Shown one piece after another: positions 51,066 to 59,427 of a stretch of 64,000 nt of DNA. Both the position numbers and the translations under genes were made by a program. This stretch comes from Streptomyces gilvus (GTDB taxonomy: Bacteria > Actinomycetota > Actinomycetes > Streptomycetales > Streptomycetaceae), in contig NZ_JAKWBE010000006.1 of assembly GCF_022513565.1 (NCBI RefSeq), forward strand, positions 62,001 to 126,000, given 5' to 3'. Within the stretch, counting starts at the first letter, position 1, and each line of letters starts with the position of its first letter. Below the pieces are notes generated by a model. It saw only the letters and a list, made by a program, of their open reading frames with translations. It made no database searches and had not been told where the DNA came from.

Positions 51066-52163
51066 TCAGTCCTGCCGCATCGGGCGGACGTCGGGGGCGA
51101 CCTGATTGCCCGGGGTCGCCCGGACGATGGTGATCAGACGGTCCGTCAACTGCAGGCTCCCCACGGCCGGATCGTCGTAGCCGAGCACCCGGTGCCCGCG
51201 TACGACGCTCACCACCAGGTCCTCCGTCTCCCGCGGGCCCCTGCCGGTCTCGGCCTTGGTGACCGGGCGTTCGACCATGTCGAGCCCGCTGCCCTGCTGG
51301 ATGAGGTCCTCCATCACCATGCCGGCCGCCGGACTGAGCACGGACAGGCCGAGCAGCCGTCCGGCCGCACTGGCGCTGGTGATGACCGCGTCGGCACCGG
51401 ACTGCTTCAGCAGCGGCGCGTTCTCCTCCTCCCGCACGGCGGCCACGATCTTCGCGCCCCGGTTGAGCTGCCGGGCCGTCAGCGTCACCAGCACGGCCGT
51501 GTCGTCGCGCTGGGTCGCGATGATGATCTGGCGTGCCCGGTGCACCTCGGCCCGCTTGAGCACCTCGCTGCGGGTCGCGTCACCTATGACCCCGGCGTAC
51601 CCGTCGGCCGCCGCCGCGTCGATCACCTTGGCGGCGGGATCGACCACGACGACCTGGTCCTTCCTCAGCCCCGTCGCGCAGACGGTCTGGATCGCCGACC
51701 GCCCCTTCGTCCCGAACCCGACGACAACGGTGTGATCCCGCAAGGCGGACCTCCAGCGGTTCAGCCGCCATTCCTCCCGGGTGCGTTCGGTGAGCACTTC
51801 GAGGGTGGTGCCGACCAGGATGATCAGGAAGAGCACGCGCAGGGGCGTGATGACGAGGATGTTGGTGAGCCGGGCGCCATGGCTGACCGGGGTGATGTCG
51901 CCGTAGCCGGTCGTGGAGAGGGTGACGGTCGCGTAGTAGAACGCGTCGACGAGATCGACCGAGCCGTCGGCGTTGTCGTTGTAGCCCTCGTGGTCGGCGA
52001 AGACGATGAGGGCGGTCGCGACCAGGACCAGCAGGGCCATCAGCAGGCGTTTGGCGACCTGCCGGATGGGCCGGTCCACCACCTTCCGGGGGAGCTTCAC
52101 CCGATGGGTCACGAGATGTTCGTCCGCCTGGCGGGCGATCGCGTCATGGCCCGGAAGTTTCAC
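51066..52163 (-). CDS. Potassium channel with RCK (TrkA-N/TrkA-C) domain
   Basis: Protein of 365 residues. Two transmembrane helices (LLMALLVLVATALIVFA and LTNILVITPLRVLFLIILVGTTLEVL) flank a pore with the selectivity filter TTGYGD near 87. The cytoplasmic RCK domain follows (VVVGFGTKGRSAIQ near 150, GDATRSEVLKRA) and a TrkA-C-like end. It is an MthK-like channel, probably gated by ligand or nucleotide. The start GTG (complement 52161-52163) lies inside a parS sequence and overlaps the moeA stop (GTGA), with GGGGTG upstream as ribosome site. The much longer open frame upstream is a shadow of moeA. Translational coupling to moeA is expected. Confidence 0.9.
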   Translation of the reverse strand: MKLPGHDAIARQADEHLVTHRVKLPRKVVDRPIRQVAKRLLMALLVLVATALIVFADHEGYNDNADGSVDLVDAFYYATVTLSTTGYGDITPVSHGARLTNILVITPLRVLFLIILVGTTLEVLTERTREEWRLNRWRSALRDHTVVVGFGTKGRSAIQTVCATGLRKDQVVVVDPAAKVIDAAAADGYAGVIGDATRSEVLKRAEVHRARQIIIATQRDDTAVLVTLTARQLNRGAKIVAAVREEENAPLLKQSGADAVITSASAAGRLLGLSVLSPAAGMVMEDLIQQGSGLDMVERPVTKAETGRGPRETEDLVVSVVRGHRVLGYDDPAVGSLQLTDRLITIVRATPGNQVAPDVRPMRQD

Positions 52164-52170
52164 GTGAAAC
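52157..52170. promoter_or_regulatory. parS: parS site spanning moeA stop and channel start
   Basis: GTTTCACGTGAAAC is the perfect ParB-binding core. On the minus strand it supplies the last moeA codons (F-T-stop) and the GTG start plus next codon of the channel gene. The sequence is identical to the core of the site at 20345-20360. Confidence 0.9.
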
Positions 52171-53548
52171 ACACCCCGATGCCGGCGGACGCCCAGGGCA
52201 GATCGAGGAGTTCGAGCTCCTGACCCGCCCGTGCGCCACCGGGCGGTACGACGGCGAGAGCGTCGGCCGCCGCGATGCCCCGCAGCATGGCGGGTCCGTT
52301 GTAGTGCAGCGGCACGGCGACATCCCCGCGCAGCACGACCGGGATGAGCCGGGTGTCGTACGGATGCCCGTGCGCCGTGCCCTGCACCGGCAGCGCGTAC
52401 GGCTCCGGGGCGGGGTGCGCGGCGAGGGTGCGCAGCAGGGGCTCGGCGAGGGTGAGCAGGCCGGAGACGGCGGCGAGGGGGTTGCCGGGGAGGCCGACGA
52501 GGTGCTGGTCCTCCTTGGTGCGGGCCAGCAGCATCGGATGGCCGGGGCGCACCTTCACGCCGTCCACGAGGAGTTCGGCGCCGATGCGTTCCAGGGTGGG
52601 GTGGACGTGGTCGACGGGGCCGGAGGCGGTGCCGCCGGTGGTGACGATCAGGTCGGCGGTGGAGCCGGTGATCGCCTTGTGCAGGGCCTTGGCGTCGTCG
52701 CGCAGGCGGCGTACGGCGATGACCTCGGCGCCGAGCGCGCGCAGCCAGGGCGGCAGCATCGGGCCGAGCGCGTCCCGGATCAGACCGTCGTGCGGCCGTC
52801 CCTCGGTGAGCAGCTCGTCGCCGAGGACGAGGACTTCGGCGCGGGGGCGGGGTACGGCGGTGAGGGTGTCGTAGCCGGCGGCCGCGGCGAGTCCGAGCAC
52901 CGCCGGGGTGACCAGGGCGCCGACGGGCAGGAGCTGGTCGCCGGAGCGGCACTCCTGGCCGCGGGGGCGGATGTCCTGGCCGTGGTGCATCTCGCGGGTG
53001 GCGTGCAGGCGGCCCTGGGCGTCGCTGCGGCCGTGTTCGGTGCGCAGGACGGCGGTGGTGTCCGGGGGGACACGGGCGCCGGTGGCGATCCGGACGGCCT
53101 CGCCGTCGGTGAGCGGCTCGGGTTCGGCGTGCCCGGCGAGCACTCCCTCGTCCCGTACGTCCCAGGGGCCGGGCCCGGCGACCGCCCAGCCGTCCATCGC
53201 CGAGGTGTCGAAGGAGGGCAGGTCGGTGAGGGCGGTGAGGGGGGCGGCGAGGGTGAGGCCCAGGGCGTCGTCCAGGGTGACCGAGACGGGGGCGCGGCGG
53301 GCGGCTCGGGAGCCGGCGCGGGCGGCACGGGCGGCGGTCGCGCGGGCCTCGGGCCAGGGGGTGGCCCTGTGGTGGGCGTCCGGCTTGTGATGGGTGCCCT
53401 GGGCGGCGGGGGCCGGGACGTGGGCGGGGCCTTCCGTACGGCCGCCGGGGTCGCCCGCGGGTCCACCGTGCTCGTTCACCAGCGCGAGCACCTCCTCGAC
53501 GTCCAGGTCCTCGGCGTCCTCGCCGGTCCGGGTGGAGCGGGCGGTCAT
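52160..53548 (-). CDS. moeA: Molybdopterin molybdotransferase
   Basis: Protein of 462 residues that inserts molybdate into adenylylated molybdopterin. ATG 53548 overlaps the stop of the mobA-like gene (ATGA); the open frame upstream is a shadow. After a charged linker of about 90 residues, longer than in E. coli MoeA, come the domains in order: LGLTLAAPLTALTDLPSFDTSAMDGWAV (about 105-130), EVLVLGDELLTEGRPHDG and LIVTTGGTASGPVDHV of the MPT-binding fold, then VGLPGNPLAAVSGL, and the C-terminal domain IV (GTAHGHPYDTRLIPVVL). The TGGTASG loop has Ala in place of the common SGGxS form. Its last codons are written in a parS site. Confidence 0.92.
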   Translation of the reverse strand: MTARSTRTGEDAEDLDVEEVLALVNEHGGPAGDPGGRTEGPAHVPAPAAQGTHHKPDAHHRATPWPEARATAARAARAGSRAARRAPVSVTLDDALGLTLAAPLTALTDLPSFDTSAMDGWAVAGPGPWDVRDEGVLAGHAEPEPLTDGEAVRIATGARVPPDTTAVLRTEHGRSDAQGRLHATREMHHGQDIRPRGQECRSGDQLLPVGALVTPAVLGLAAAAGYDTLTAVPRPRAEVLVLGDELLTEGRPHDGLIRDALGPMLPPWLRALGAEVIAVRRLRDDAKALHKAITGSTADLIVTTGGTASGPVDHVHPTLERIGAELLVDGVKVRPGHPMLLARTKEDQHLVGLPGNPLAAVSGLLTLAEPLLRTLAAHPAPEPYALPVQGTAHGHPYDTRLIPVVLRGDVAVPLHYNGPAMLRGIAAADALAVVPPGGARAGQELELLDLPWASAGIGVCFT

Positions 53549-54462
53549 TCGGCGTCCGGACGGGTCTCGGGCGTGGCGTCCGGAGCCGCGTCCGTCTTGG
53601 CGTCGGCGGCCTCGTCGGCCCAGCGGGACGCGAGGGCGGCGGCCTTGCGGGCGGCCTCGGCGACGGCCTGTGGGCCGCCGCCGGCCAGTCCGGCGGCATA
53701 GCCGACGAGGAAGGTGGTCAGTGGTGCGGCGGGCCTGGCCACACCGTGAGCGGCGTCGCGGGCGAGATCGAGCAGGACGCCGGTGTCGACGTCGAGGTCG
53801 ATGCCCAGTTCGTCCTTGGCTGCGGAGATCCATTCATCCAACACGTGCCCATGCTCCCTGATGCGTGCCCTGGCGGTGGCGATGTCGTCCCAGGTGTCGC
53901 AGTCGAAGGACGCGACGGGGTCGGGGACGCGGGTGAGGTCGAGGCCGGCGGTCAGCCGGCGCAGGGGAAGGCCGGTGAGGCCGTCGTGTTCTTCGGCGAG
54001 GGCGGCCAGTTCGCGCTCCAGCGCGGGCGCGCGGTAGGCGGCCACGAGGGGTTGGTCGCGGCCGTCGGCGTCGGTGAGCAGGGCGCCGTCGGCGCTGCTC
54101 GCTCCGACGGCGGTCAGCAGCCGCCGTACCGTCTCCGCCGCGAGGAAGGGCAGGTCGGCGGAGAGGACGACGACCGTGCCGGCCTTGGTGTGGCGCAGTC
54201 CGGCGCCGAGGGCTGCGAGCGGGCCGCCGCCGGGCGGGTCCTCGCGGGCCCACAGCACGGGCCGGGGTGTGGGGCGCGGTTCGGCCACGACGACGGTCCT
54301 GCGCGCGTCGGCGCAGGCCGCGAGCACGCGGTCGAGCAGCGCCCGCCCGCCCACGCTGAGGCCGGGTTTGTCGGCGCCGCCGAGCCGCCGCGCGGCGCCC
54401 CCGGCGAGCACGACGGCGTCGTACGCCGTGCCGGGGACGTCCGAGCGCTCGTACGAGGTCAC
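53545..54462 (-). CDS. MobA-like nucleotidyltransferase with C-terminal DUF6457
   Basis: Protein of 305 residues. Residues 14-200 are a MobA/MobA-like nucleotidyltransferase: VVLAGGAARRLGGADKPGLSVGGRALLDRVL (P-loop-like LAGGxxxRxGxxK), VLSADLPFL, and QPLVAAYRAPAL. It may attach GMP to molybdopterin. The C-terminal 100 residues (HVLDEWISAAKDELGIDLDVDTGVLLDLARDAAHGV onward) match the short actinobacterial DUF6457 domain, often found free-standing next to molybdenum cofactor genes; here it is fused, followed by an Asp/Ala/Pro tail. It is coupled by ATGA to moeA downstream. Confidence 0.9.
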   Translation of the reverse strand: MTSYERSDVPGTAYDAVVLAGGAARRLGGADKPGLSVGGRALLDRVLAACADARRTVVVAEPRPTPRPVLWAREDPPGGGPLAALGAGLRHTKAGTVVVLSADLPFLAAETVRRLLTAVGASSADGALLTDADGRDQPLVAAYRAPALERELAALAEEHDGLTGLPLRRLTAGLDLTRVPDPVASFDCDTWDDIATARARIREHGHVLDEWISAAKDELGIDLDVDTGVLLDLARDAAHGVARPAAPLTTFLVGYAAGLAGGGPQAVAEAARKAAALASRWADEAADAKTDAAPDATPETRPDAE

Positions 54463-54505
54463 CCCATGAGTATGGGGGGAGCCGCGATCACAGGGAACGT
54501 CCGGG

Positions 54506-56011
54506 TCAGAGCGTGCGCAGCAGGACCACCGGCTGTTCCACGCAGTCCGCGACGTAGCGCAGGAAGCCGCCCGCTGTGCCGCCGTCGCACACCCGGTGGT
54601 CGAAGGTGAGGGAGAGCTGGACGACCTGGCGCACCGCCAGCTCGCCCTCGTGCACCCACGGCTTGGGGACGATGCGGCCGACGCCGAGCATGGCCGCCTC
54701 GGGGTGGTTGATGATCGGCGTGGAGCCGTCGACGCCGAACACTCCGTAGTTGTTCAACGTGAAGGTCCCGCCGGTGAGTTCCCCGGGCGTGAGGCTTCCC
54801 GCGCGGGCCGCCTCGGTCAGCCGGGCGAACTCGGCGGTCAGTGCCTCGGCGTCGCGCGCGTGGGCGTCCCGTACGACCGGTACGACCAGGCCCCGCTCGG
54901 TCTGCGCGGCGAAGCCCAGGTGCACGTGGTCGAGCTGGACGACCTCCCTGGCCGCCGGGTCCACCGTGGAGTTGAGCTCGGGGAAGCGGGCGAGGGCGGC
55001 GGTGCAGATCCTGGCCAGGAGGGCGAGGAGGGAGATCTTGGGGCCGTCCGCCGCGTTCATCGCGGTACGCGCGCGCATCAGCTCGGTGGCGTCGGCGTCC
55101 ACCCAGCAGGTGGCGTCCGGTATCTCGTGCCGGCTGCGGGAGAGCTTGTCGGCGACGGCTCCGCGGATGCCCTTGAGTGGGATGCGGGTGCCTGCGGGGG
55201 CGGCGTGCGACGGCTCGGCGGCCGGGGCCACGGGGGCGGGCGTCGCGGTCACGCGTGCGTGCGGCTCGGCCGCGGGTGCGGCCTGCGCGGGTGCGGTGCC
55301 CGCGGCCCGCAGCGCGTACTCGACGTCGGCCCGCAGGATCAGCCCGTCGGGTCCTGAGCCGGCCAACTCCCGCAGGTCCAGGCCGTGCTCGCGGGCGAGA
55401 CGGCGGACGAGCGGGGAGATCACGGGGACAGGCCCCCCGCCCCGGGGGCTTCCGGGTGCTTCGGCCGCGCGAGTGGTGCCCCCGGCGGCCGTGCCGTTCT
55501 GCCGCAGGGGTCCCCGGCCCGCCGCCGGCGCGATCCTGCCGTCGGAGCCGTCGTCGGCCGGGGCGGCATGTCCGCGCCCCGGTGCCGCCGGGGGCACGCG
55601 TCCGGGTGCCGCAGGCCCGCCCGTCGCCGCCGGGCCGCCCCTCGACGCCTTCGGGCCGCCCGTCGGTGTCATCGGGCGCACCCTGCGCCTGCGTGCCGGG
55701 GGTGCTCCGGTGCCGTAGCCCACCAGGACGTTCCCTGAGCCCTCGGACGCGGTGTCCGAGGCCTGTGGGCCCACCGCGACCGTCAGAAGCGGGGCGCCGA
55801 CGGGAAGCTCCGTGCCCTCCTCGCCGAAGCGGGCGGTGACCACGCCGCCGTAGGGGCAGGGCACCTCGACCATCGCCTTGGCCGTCTCGACCTCGACGAC
55901 CGGCTGGTCCACGGCGACGACGTCACCGACCTGCACCAGCCAGCGCACGATCTCCGCCTCGGTGAGCCCCTCCCCGAGGTCGGGGAGCTTGAACTCCAGC
56001 ACCTGTGCCAT
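54506..56011 (-). CDS. bkdC: Branched-chain 2-oxoacid dehydrogenase E2 (cluster 2)
   Basis: Protein of 501 residues; E2 acyltransferase. Lipoyl domain with Lys in ETAKAMVEVP near 45; a very long Gly/Ala/Pro/Arg hinge (about 100-190); subunit-binding domain LVRRLAREHGLDLRELAGSGPDGLI near 200-225; second Ala/Pro hinge; catalytic domain with FDHRVCDGGTAGGFL near 473. ATG 56011 overlaps the E1-beta stop (ATGA). Compared with cluster 1 (39268) it is longer and clearly diverged in the hinges, so the two operons are ancient paralogues, not a recent duplication. In S. avermitilis literature the two sets are called bkdABC and bkdFGH; which name applies here is uncertain. Confidence 0.94.
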   Translation of the reverse strand: MAQVLEFKLPDLGEGLTEAEIVRWLVQVGDVVAVDQPVVEVETAKAMVEVPCPYGGVVTARFGEEGTELPVGAPLLTVAVGPQASDTASEGSGNVLVGYGTGAPPARRRRVRPMTPTGGPKASRGGPAATGGPAAPGRVPPAAPGRGHAAPADDGSDGRIAPAAGRGPLRQNGTAAGGTTRAAEAPGSPRGGGPVPVISPLVRRLAREHGLDLRELAGSGPDGLILRADVEYALRAAGTAPAQAAPAAEPHARVTATPAPVAPAAEPSHAAPAGTRIPLKGIRGAVADKLSRSRHEIPDATCWVDADATELMRARTAMNAADGPKISLLALLARICTAALARFPELNSTVDPAAREVVQLDHVHLGFAAQTERGLVVPVVRDAHARDAEALTAEFARLTEAARAGSLTPGELTGGTFTLNNYGVFGVDGSTPIINHPEAAMLGVGRIVPKPWVHEGELAVRQVVQLSLTFDHRVCDGGTAGGFLRYVADCVEQPVVLLRTL

Positions 56012-57015
56012 CAGTTCTCGGCCTCCCACTGCAGACGCGCCACGGCGTCCAGGATCCGGTCCACGCCGGGCAGGTGGTGCCGCTCCAGCATCGGCGGCGG
56101 GTAGGGGATGTCGAACCCGGCCACGCGCAGCACGGGTGCCTCCAGGTGGTGGAAGCAGCGTTCGGTGACGCGGGCCGCGATCTCTCCGCCCGGTCCGCCG
56201 AAGGAGCCCGACTCGTGCACGACGACCGCGCGTCCGGTCCGCCGTACCGAGGCCGCGACCGTCTCGTCGTCGAACGGCACCAGGGAGCGCAGGTCGACGA
56301 CTTCGAGGTCCCAGCCCTCGGCCCGCGCGGCCTCTGCTGCTTCGAGGCAGACGGGGACCGAGGGTCCGTAGGTGATGAGCGTGGCGCTCCGGCCCGGGCG
56401 TCGCACCACCGCGCGGCCTATCGGTTCCACGTCGGTCGGGTGCTCGGGGTTCCAGGAGTCCTTCGACCAGTACAGGCGCTTGGGTTCCAGGAAGACGACC
56501 GGGTCGTCGGAGGCGATGGCGGCGCGCAGCAGTCCGTAGGCGTCGGCGACGGTGGCCGGCGTGACGACGTGGAGCCCCGGAGTCGCCATGTAGTACGCCT
56601 CGGAGGAGTCGCTGTGGTGCTCGACGCCGCCGATGCCGCCGCCGTAGGGGACACGGATGGTGATCGGGAGCGGCATGGCGCCGTGGGTGCGGTTGCGCAT
56701 GCGGGAGACATGGCTGATCAGCTGCTCGAAGGCGGGGTAGGCGAACGCGTCGAACTGCATCTCCACCACCGGGCGCAGTCCGTACATCGCCATGCCGACG
56801 GCGGTGCCGAGGATGCCGGCCTCGGCGAGCGGGGTGTCGGTGCAGCGGTCCTCGCCGAACTCCTTGGCGAGGCCGTCGGTGACGCGGAAGACGCCGCCGA
56901 GGGTGCCGACGTCCTCGCCCATGACGTGCACCGAGGGGTCGGCAGCCATGGCGTCGTGAAGCGCTCGGGTGAGGGCCTGCGCCATGGTGGCCGGCTTGAC
57001 GGCGACGGTGGTCAT
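56011..57015 (-). CDS. bkdB: Branched-chain 2-oxoacid dehydrogenase E1 beta (cluster 2)
   Basis: Protein of 334 residues with the same ordered blocks as cluster 1: VHVMGEDVGTLGGVFRVTDGL, DTPLAEAGILGTAVGMAMYG, RVPYGGGIGGVEHHSDSSE, PVVFLEPKRLYW and VDLRSLVPFD. Both ends overlap neighbours by four bases (ATGA with E1-alpha upstream and with E2 downstream), giving a tightly coupled three-gene operon expected to maintain equal subunit synthesis. Confidence 0.95.
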   Translation of the reverse strand: MTTVAVKPATMAQALTRALHDAMAADPSVHVMGEDVGTLGGVFRVTDGLAKEFGEDRCTDTPLAEAGILGTAVGMAMYGLRPVVEMQFDAFAYPAFEQLISHVSRMRNRTHGAMPLPITIRVPYGGGIGGVEHHSDSSEAYYMATPGLHVVTPATVADAYGLLRAAIASDDPVVFLEPKRLYWSKDSWNPEHPTDVEPIGRAVVRRPGRSATLITYGPSVPVCLEAAEAARAEGWDLEVVDLRSLVPFDDETVAASVRRTGRAVVVHESGSFGGPGGEIAARVTERCFHHLEAPVLRVAGFDIPYPPPMLERHHLPGVDRILDAVARLQWEAEN

Positions 57016-58148
57016 CGGTGCTCCCCTCCCTGTTCCGCCGCCAGCTCGGCCTCCAGCAGGGCCTGCTGTTCGCGCAGTTGCGGGGTCGGTTCGGCGTAGA
57101 CGTGGGCGAACAGGTCCGCCGGGTCGAGCACCGGGTCCTGGTTCATGCGCTCACGCAGGTCGGCGGCCATGGTCTCGGCGGCATCGCGCGCGTGCCGCAT
57201 CCCGTCCTCGTCGAGGAGACCGCGTTCGGTCAGTTCGTGTTCCAGGAGCGCGATCGGGTCGTGCGCGCGCCAGGCGTCGACCTCGGCGTCGCCGCGGTAG
57301 CGGGTGGCGTCGTCGGCGTTGGTGTGGGCGTCGACGCGGTACGTGATCGCCTCGACCAGCGTGGGTCCGCCGCCCTCACGCGCGTGCCGTACGGCGTCGG
57401 TGAGGACCTCGTGGACGGCGGCCGCGTCGTTGCCGTCGACCAGCCGGCCGGGCATTCCGTAGCCGACGGCCTTGTGGGCCAGGGAGGGGGCCGCGGTCTG
57501 CTTGGCGAGCGGGACGGAGATGGCGAAGCCGTTGTTCTGGACCAGGAAGACGACCGGTGCCTGCCACACGGCGGCGAAGTTCAGCGCCTCGTGGAAGTCG
57601 CCCTCGCTGGTGCCGCCGTCGCCGACCATGGCGAGCGCGACCACGTCGTCGCCCTTGAGGCGGGCGGCGTGCGCGAGACCGACGGCGTGCGGGAGCTGGG
57701 TGGCCAGCGGGGTGCACAGCGGGGCCACCCGGTGCGCGTAGGGGTCGTAGCCGGTGTGCCAGTCACCGCGCAGCAGGGTCAGCGCCTGGACGGGGTCGAC
57801 GCCGCGGGCGACGGCGGCGAGGGTGTCGCGGTAGCTGGGGAACAGCCAGTCCTGCTCCTGTAGGGCGAGCGCGGCGGCGACCTCGCAGGCCTCCTGGCCG
57901 GTGCTGGAGGGGTAGACGGCGAGACGGCCCTGCTTGGTGAGGGCGGTGGCCTGCGCGTTGTAGCGGCGGCCGCGCACCAGCTCGGCGTACAGGCGGCGCA
58001 GCAGGGCGGGGTCGCACTTCGCCGCCCCCTCGGTGCCCAGCACCCGGTAGGGCTCCGCGTCGGGCAGCAGCGGCGCGGGATCGGTGCGGGGCTGCCAGGC
58101 GGGCGGCGGCGATGGCCGATACGCGCCACGCTGCTCCATGACCGTCAT
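57012..58148 (-). CDS. bkdA: Branched-chain 2-oxoacid dehydrogenase E1 alpha (cluster 2)
   Basis: Protein of 378 residues. The thiamine diphosphate motif begins GDGGTSEGDFHEALNFAAVW (near 176) and ends with QNN. YRVDAHTNADDATRYR corresponds to the mammalian phosphorylation loop. ATG 58148 has AGGAGGTGCCGTC upstream, a near-ideal ribosome site. First gene of the operon, divergent from an Lrp/AsnC-type regulator that is probably its controller. The 175-base intergenic gap also holds a PaaR-like inverted repeat at 58209-58222, 60 bases upstream of this start, so two inputs may meet here. Confidence 0.95.
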   Translation of the reverse strand: MTVMEQRGAYRPSPPPAWQPRTDPAPLLPDAEPYRVLGTEGAAKCDPALLRRLYAELVRGRRYNAQATALTKQGRLAVYPSSTGQEACEVAAALALQEQDWLFPSYRDTLAAVARGVDPVQALTLLRGDWHTGYDPYAHRVAPLCTPLATQLPHAVGLAHAARLKGDDVVALAMVGDGGTSEGDFHEALNFAAVWQAPVVFLVQNNGFAISVPLAKQTAAPSLAHKAVGYGMPGRLVDGNDAAAVHEVLTDAVRHAREGGGPTLVEAITYRVDAHTNADDATRYRGDAEVDAWRAHDPIALLEHELTERGLLDEDGMRHARDAAETMAADLRERMNQDPVLDPADLFAHVYAEPTPQLREQQALLEAELAAEQGGEHR

Positions 58149-58208
58149 GACGGCACCTCCTCGTGGGAGCGGCTACGGGAGACGCGTCGGCTGTGACCCG
58201 CCTCACCT

Positions 58209-58222
58209 ACCGATTGTTCGGT
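58209..58222. promoter_or_regulatory. PaaR-like inverted repeat in bkd-2/Lrp gap
   Basis: ACCGATTGTTCGGT: ACCGA and TCGGT arms. It differs by one base from ACCGATCGTTCGGT at 60998-61011 and fits the ACCGNNCGNNCGGT pattern reported for TetR-type PaaR proteins at all but one fixed position. Confidence 0.6.
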
Positions 58223-58323
58223 CGTCGGCACATTTTGGCTACAGGCCCCTTCAGGCTGTGGACAAACGGTTCTCCACAGCCTGGAATGAACGCAGTACGT
58301 CCATGGTAGGGAGGCGGGGGGAC

Positions 58324-58824
58324 ATGGCACCTGAACAAATGGCCGAGGAGCCCGAGGGCACCGTCCCCCTGCCGCCGCCGCGGCCCCTCGACGCGATCGA
58401 TCTGGACATCCTGCAGATGCTCCAGGCCGACGGCCGGGCGTCCATAAGATCGGTCGCTGAACGGGTCCACGTCTCCCGCGCCAACGCCTACGCCCGCATC
58501 AACCGGCTCATCGAGGACGGCGTCATCCGCGGCTTCGGCGCCCGCGTCGACCATGAACGCGCCGGTCAGGGCACATCGGCGTACATCACCCTGAAGATCG
58601 TGCAGAACTCCTGGCGCACGGTCCGCGAGCAGCTCAGACAGCTGCCCGGCGCCTCCCACATCGCCCTGGTGGGCGGCGACTTCGACGTGCTGCTGCTGGT
58701 CCACACGCCCGACAACCGGGCGCTGCGCGAACTGGTGCTCACCCGGCTGCAGGCCATGCCGGAGGTGCTGAGCACCCGCACGCTGCTGGTGTTCGAGGAG
58801 GAGGACCTGGAGCCGCAGGGTTAG
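58324..58824 (+). CDS. bkdR: Lrp/AsnC-family regulator, probable BkdR
   Basis: Protein of 166 residues, ATG 58324 after a GGGAGGCGGGGGG stretch. Acidic N-terminus, then helix-turn-helix (about 22-75: LDAIDLDILQMLQADGRASIRSVAERVHVSRANAYARINRLIEDGVIRGF) and the RAM ligand domain (80-160: GTSAYITLKI, LPGASHIALVGGDFDVLLLVHT, VLSTRTLLVFEE). Divergent from the bkd-2 operon, the position held by BkdR-type activators that sense branched-chain amino acids. That assignment is by position and family. ATG 58303 is an alternative start. Confidence 0.88.
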   Translation: MAPEQMAEEPEGTVPLPPPRPLDAIDLDILQMLQADGRASIRSVAERVHVSRANAYARINRLIEDGVIRGFGARVDHERAGQGTSAYITLKIVQNSWRTVREQLRQLPGASHIALVGGDFDVLLLVHTPDNRALRELVLTRLQAMPEVLSTRTLLVFEEEDLEPQG

Positions 58825-58836
58825 GGCCCTTCTGGG

Positions 58837-59427
58837 TCAGCCCTCCTCGCGCAGGCCTCCGAAGACCAGGTGCACCACCGCGTCGGCGACCTCGCGCTCG
58901 TTCATCCCGCGTCCGTCCGGCCGGTACCACTCGACGATCGAGTTGATCATCCCGAAGACCAGCCGGGTCGCGAGCCGCACCTCCACGTCGCCGCGCACGT
59001 CCCCGTCCGCGGCCGCCGCCTTCAGCAGCTCGGCGACCCGGTGGTCGAAGTCGCGGCGGCGCTCCAGGGCCCACCGCTCGGTGCCGGTGTTGCCGCGCAC
59101 CCGCAGCAGCAGGGTGACGTAGGGGAGTTCGCCGATCAGCACCTCGACCATGCGCCGTACGACGTACTGAAGGCGGTCGGCGGCACGCCCCACGCACGCG
59201 TGCTCCTCGTCGAGGATCCCGAAGAGGCCGTCCAGGGCCCGGCTGACGGCCCGGCGCAGCAGCTCCTCCTTGCCCGCCACATGGTGGTAGATCGACGACT
59301 TGGAGATGCCGGCCGCCTTGGACAGGTGCTCCATGGAGGTGCCGTCGTAGCCGCGCTCGTTGAAGACCTGGACGGCGACGGACAGCAGCGTCTCCGGGGT
59401 GTACGTGTCGCGCTTGGCGGTCGTCAT
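58837..59427 (-). CDS. TetR-family regulator, PaaR-like
   Basis: Protein of 196 residues from ATG 59427, which overlaps the stop of the 3-hydroxyacyl-CoA dehydrogenase gene (ATGA). The helix-turn-helix is in residues 10-55 (TPETLLSVAVQVFNERGYDGTSMEHLSKAAGISKSSIYHHVAGKEELL); the C-terminal helical domain contains RVRGNTGTERWALERRRDFD and MINSIVEWYRPDG, characteristic of acyl-CoA-responsive TetR proteins near phenylacetate or fatty acid genes. Palindromes ACCGATYGTTCGGT at 58209-58222 and 60998-61011 are likely operators. A far longer open frame over this gene is a shadow. Ligand by analogy phenylacetyl-CoA or another acyl-CoA; not shown. Confidence 0.9.
   Translation of the reverse strand: MTTAKRDTYTPETLLSVAVQVFNERGYDGTSMEHLSKAAGISKSSIYHHVAGKEELLRRAVSRALDGLFGILDEEHACVGRAADRLQYVVRRMVEVLIGELPYVTLLLRVRGNTGTERWALERRRDFDHRVAELLKAAAADGDVRGDVEVRLATRLVFGMINSIVEWYRPDGRGMNEREVADAVVHLVFGGLREEG

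Noticed and set aside
51066..53699. Open frame of 877 codons on the minus strand that would fuse the channel gene to an Arg/Pro-rich upstream protein
   Set aside because: The upstream part is the out-of-frame shadow of moeA and mobA-like genes; the channel fold begins at the GTG inside the parS site.
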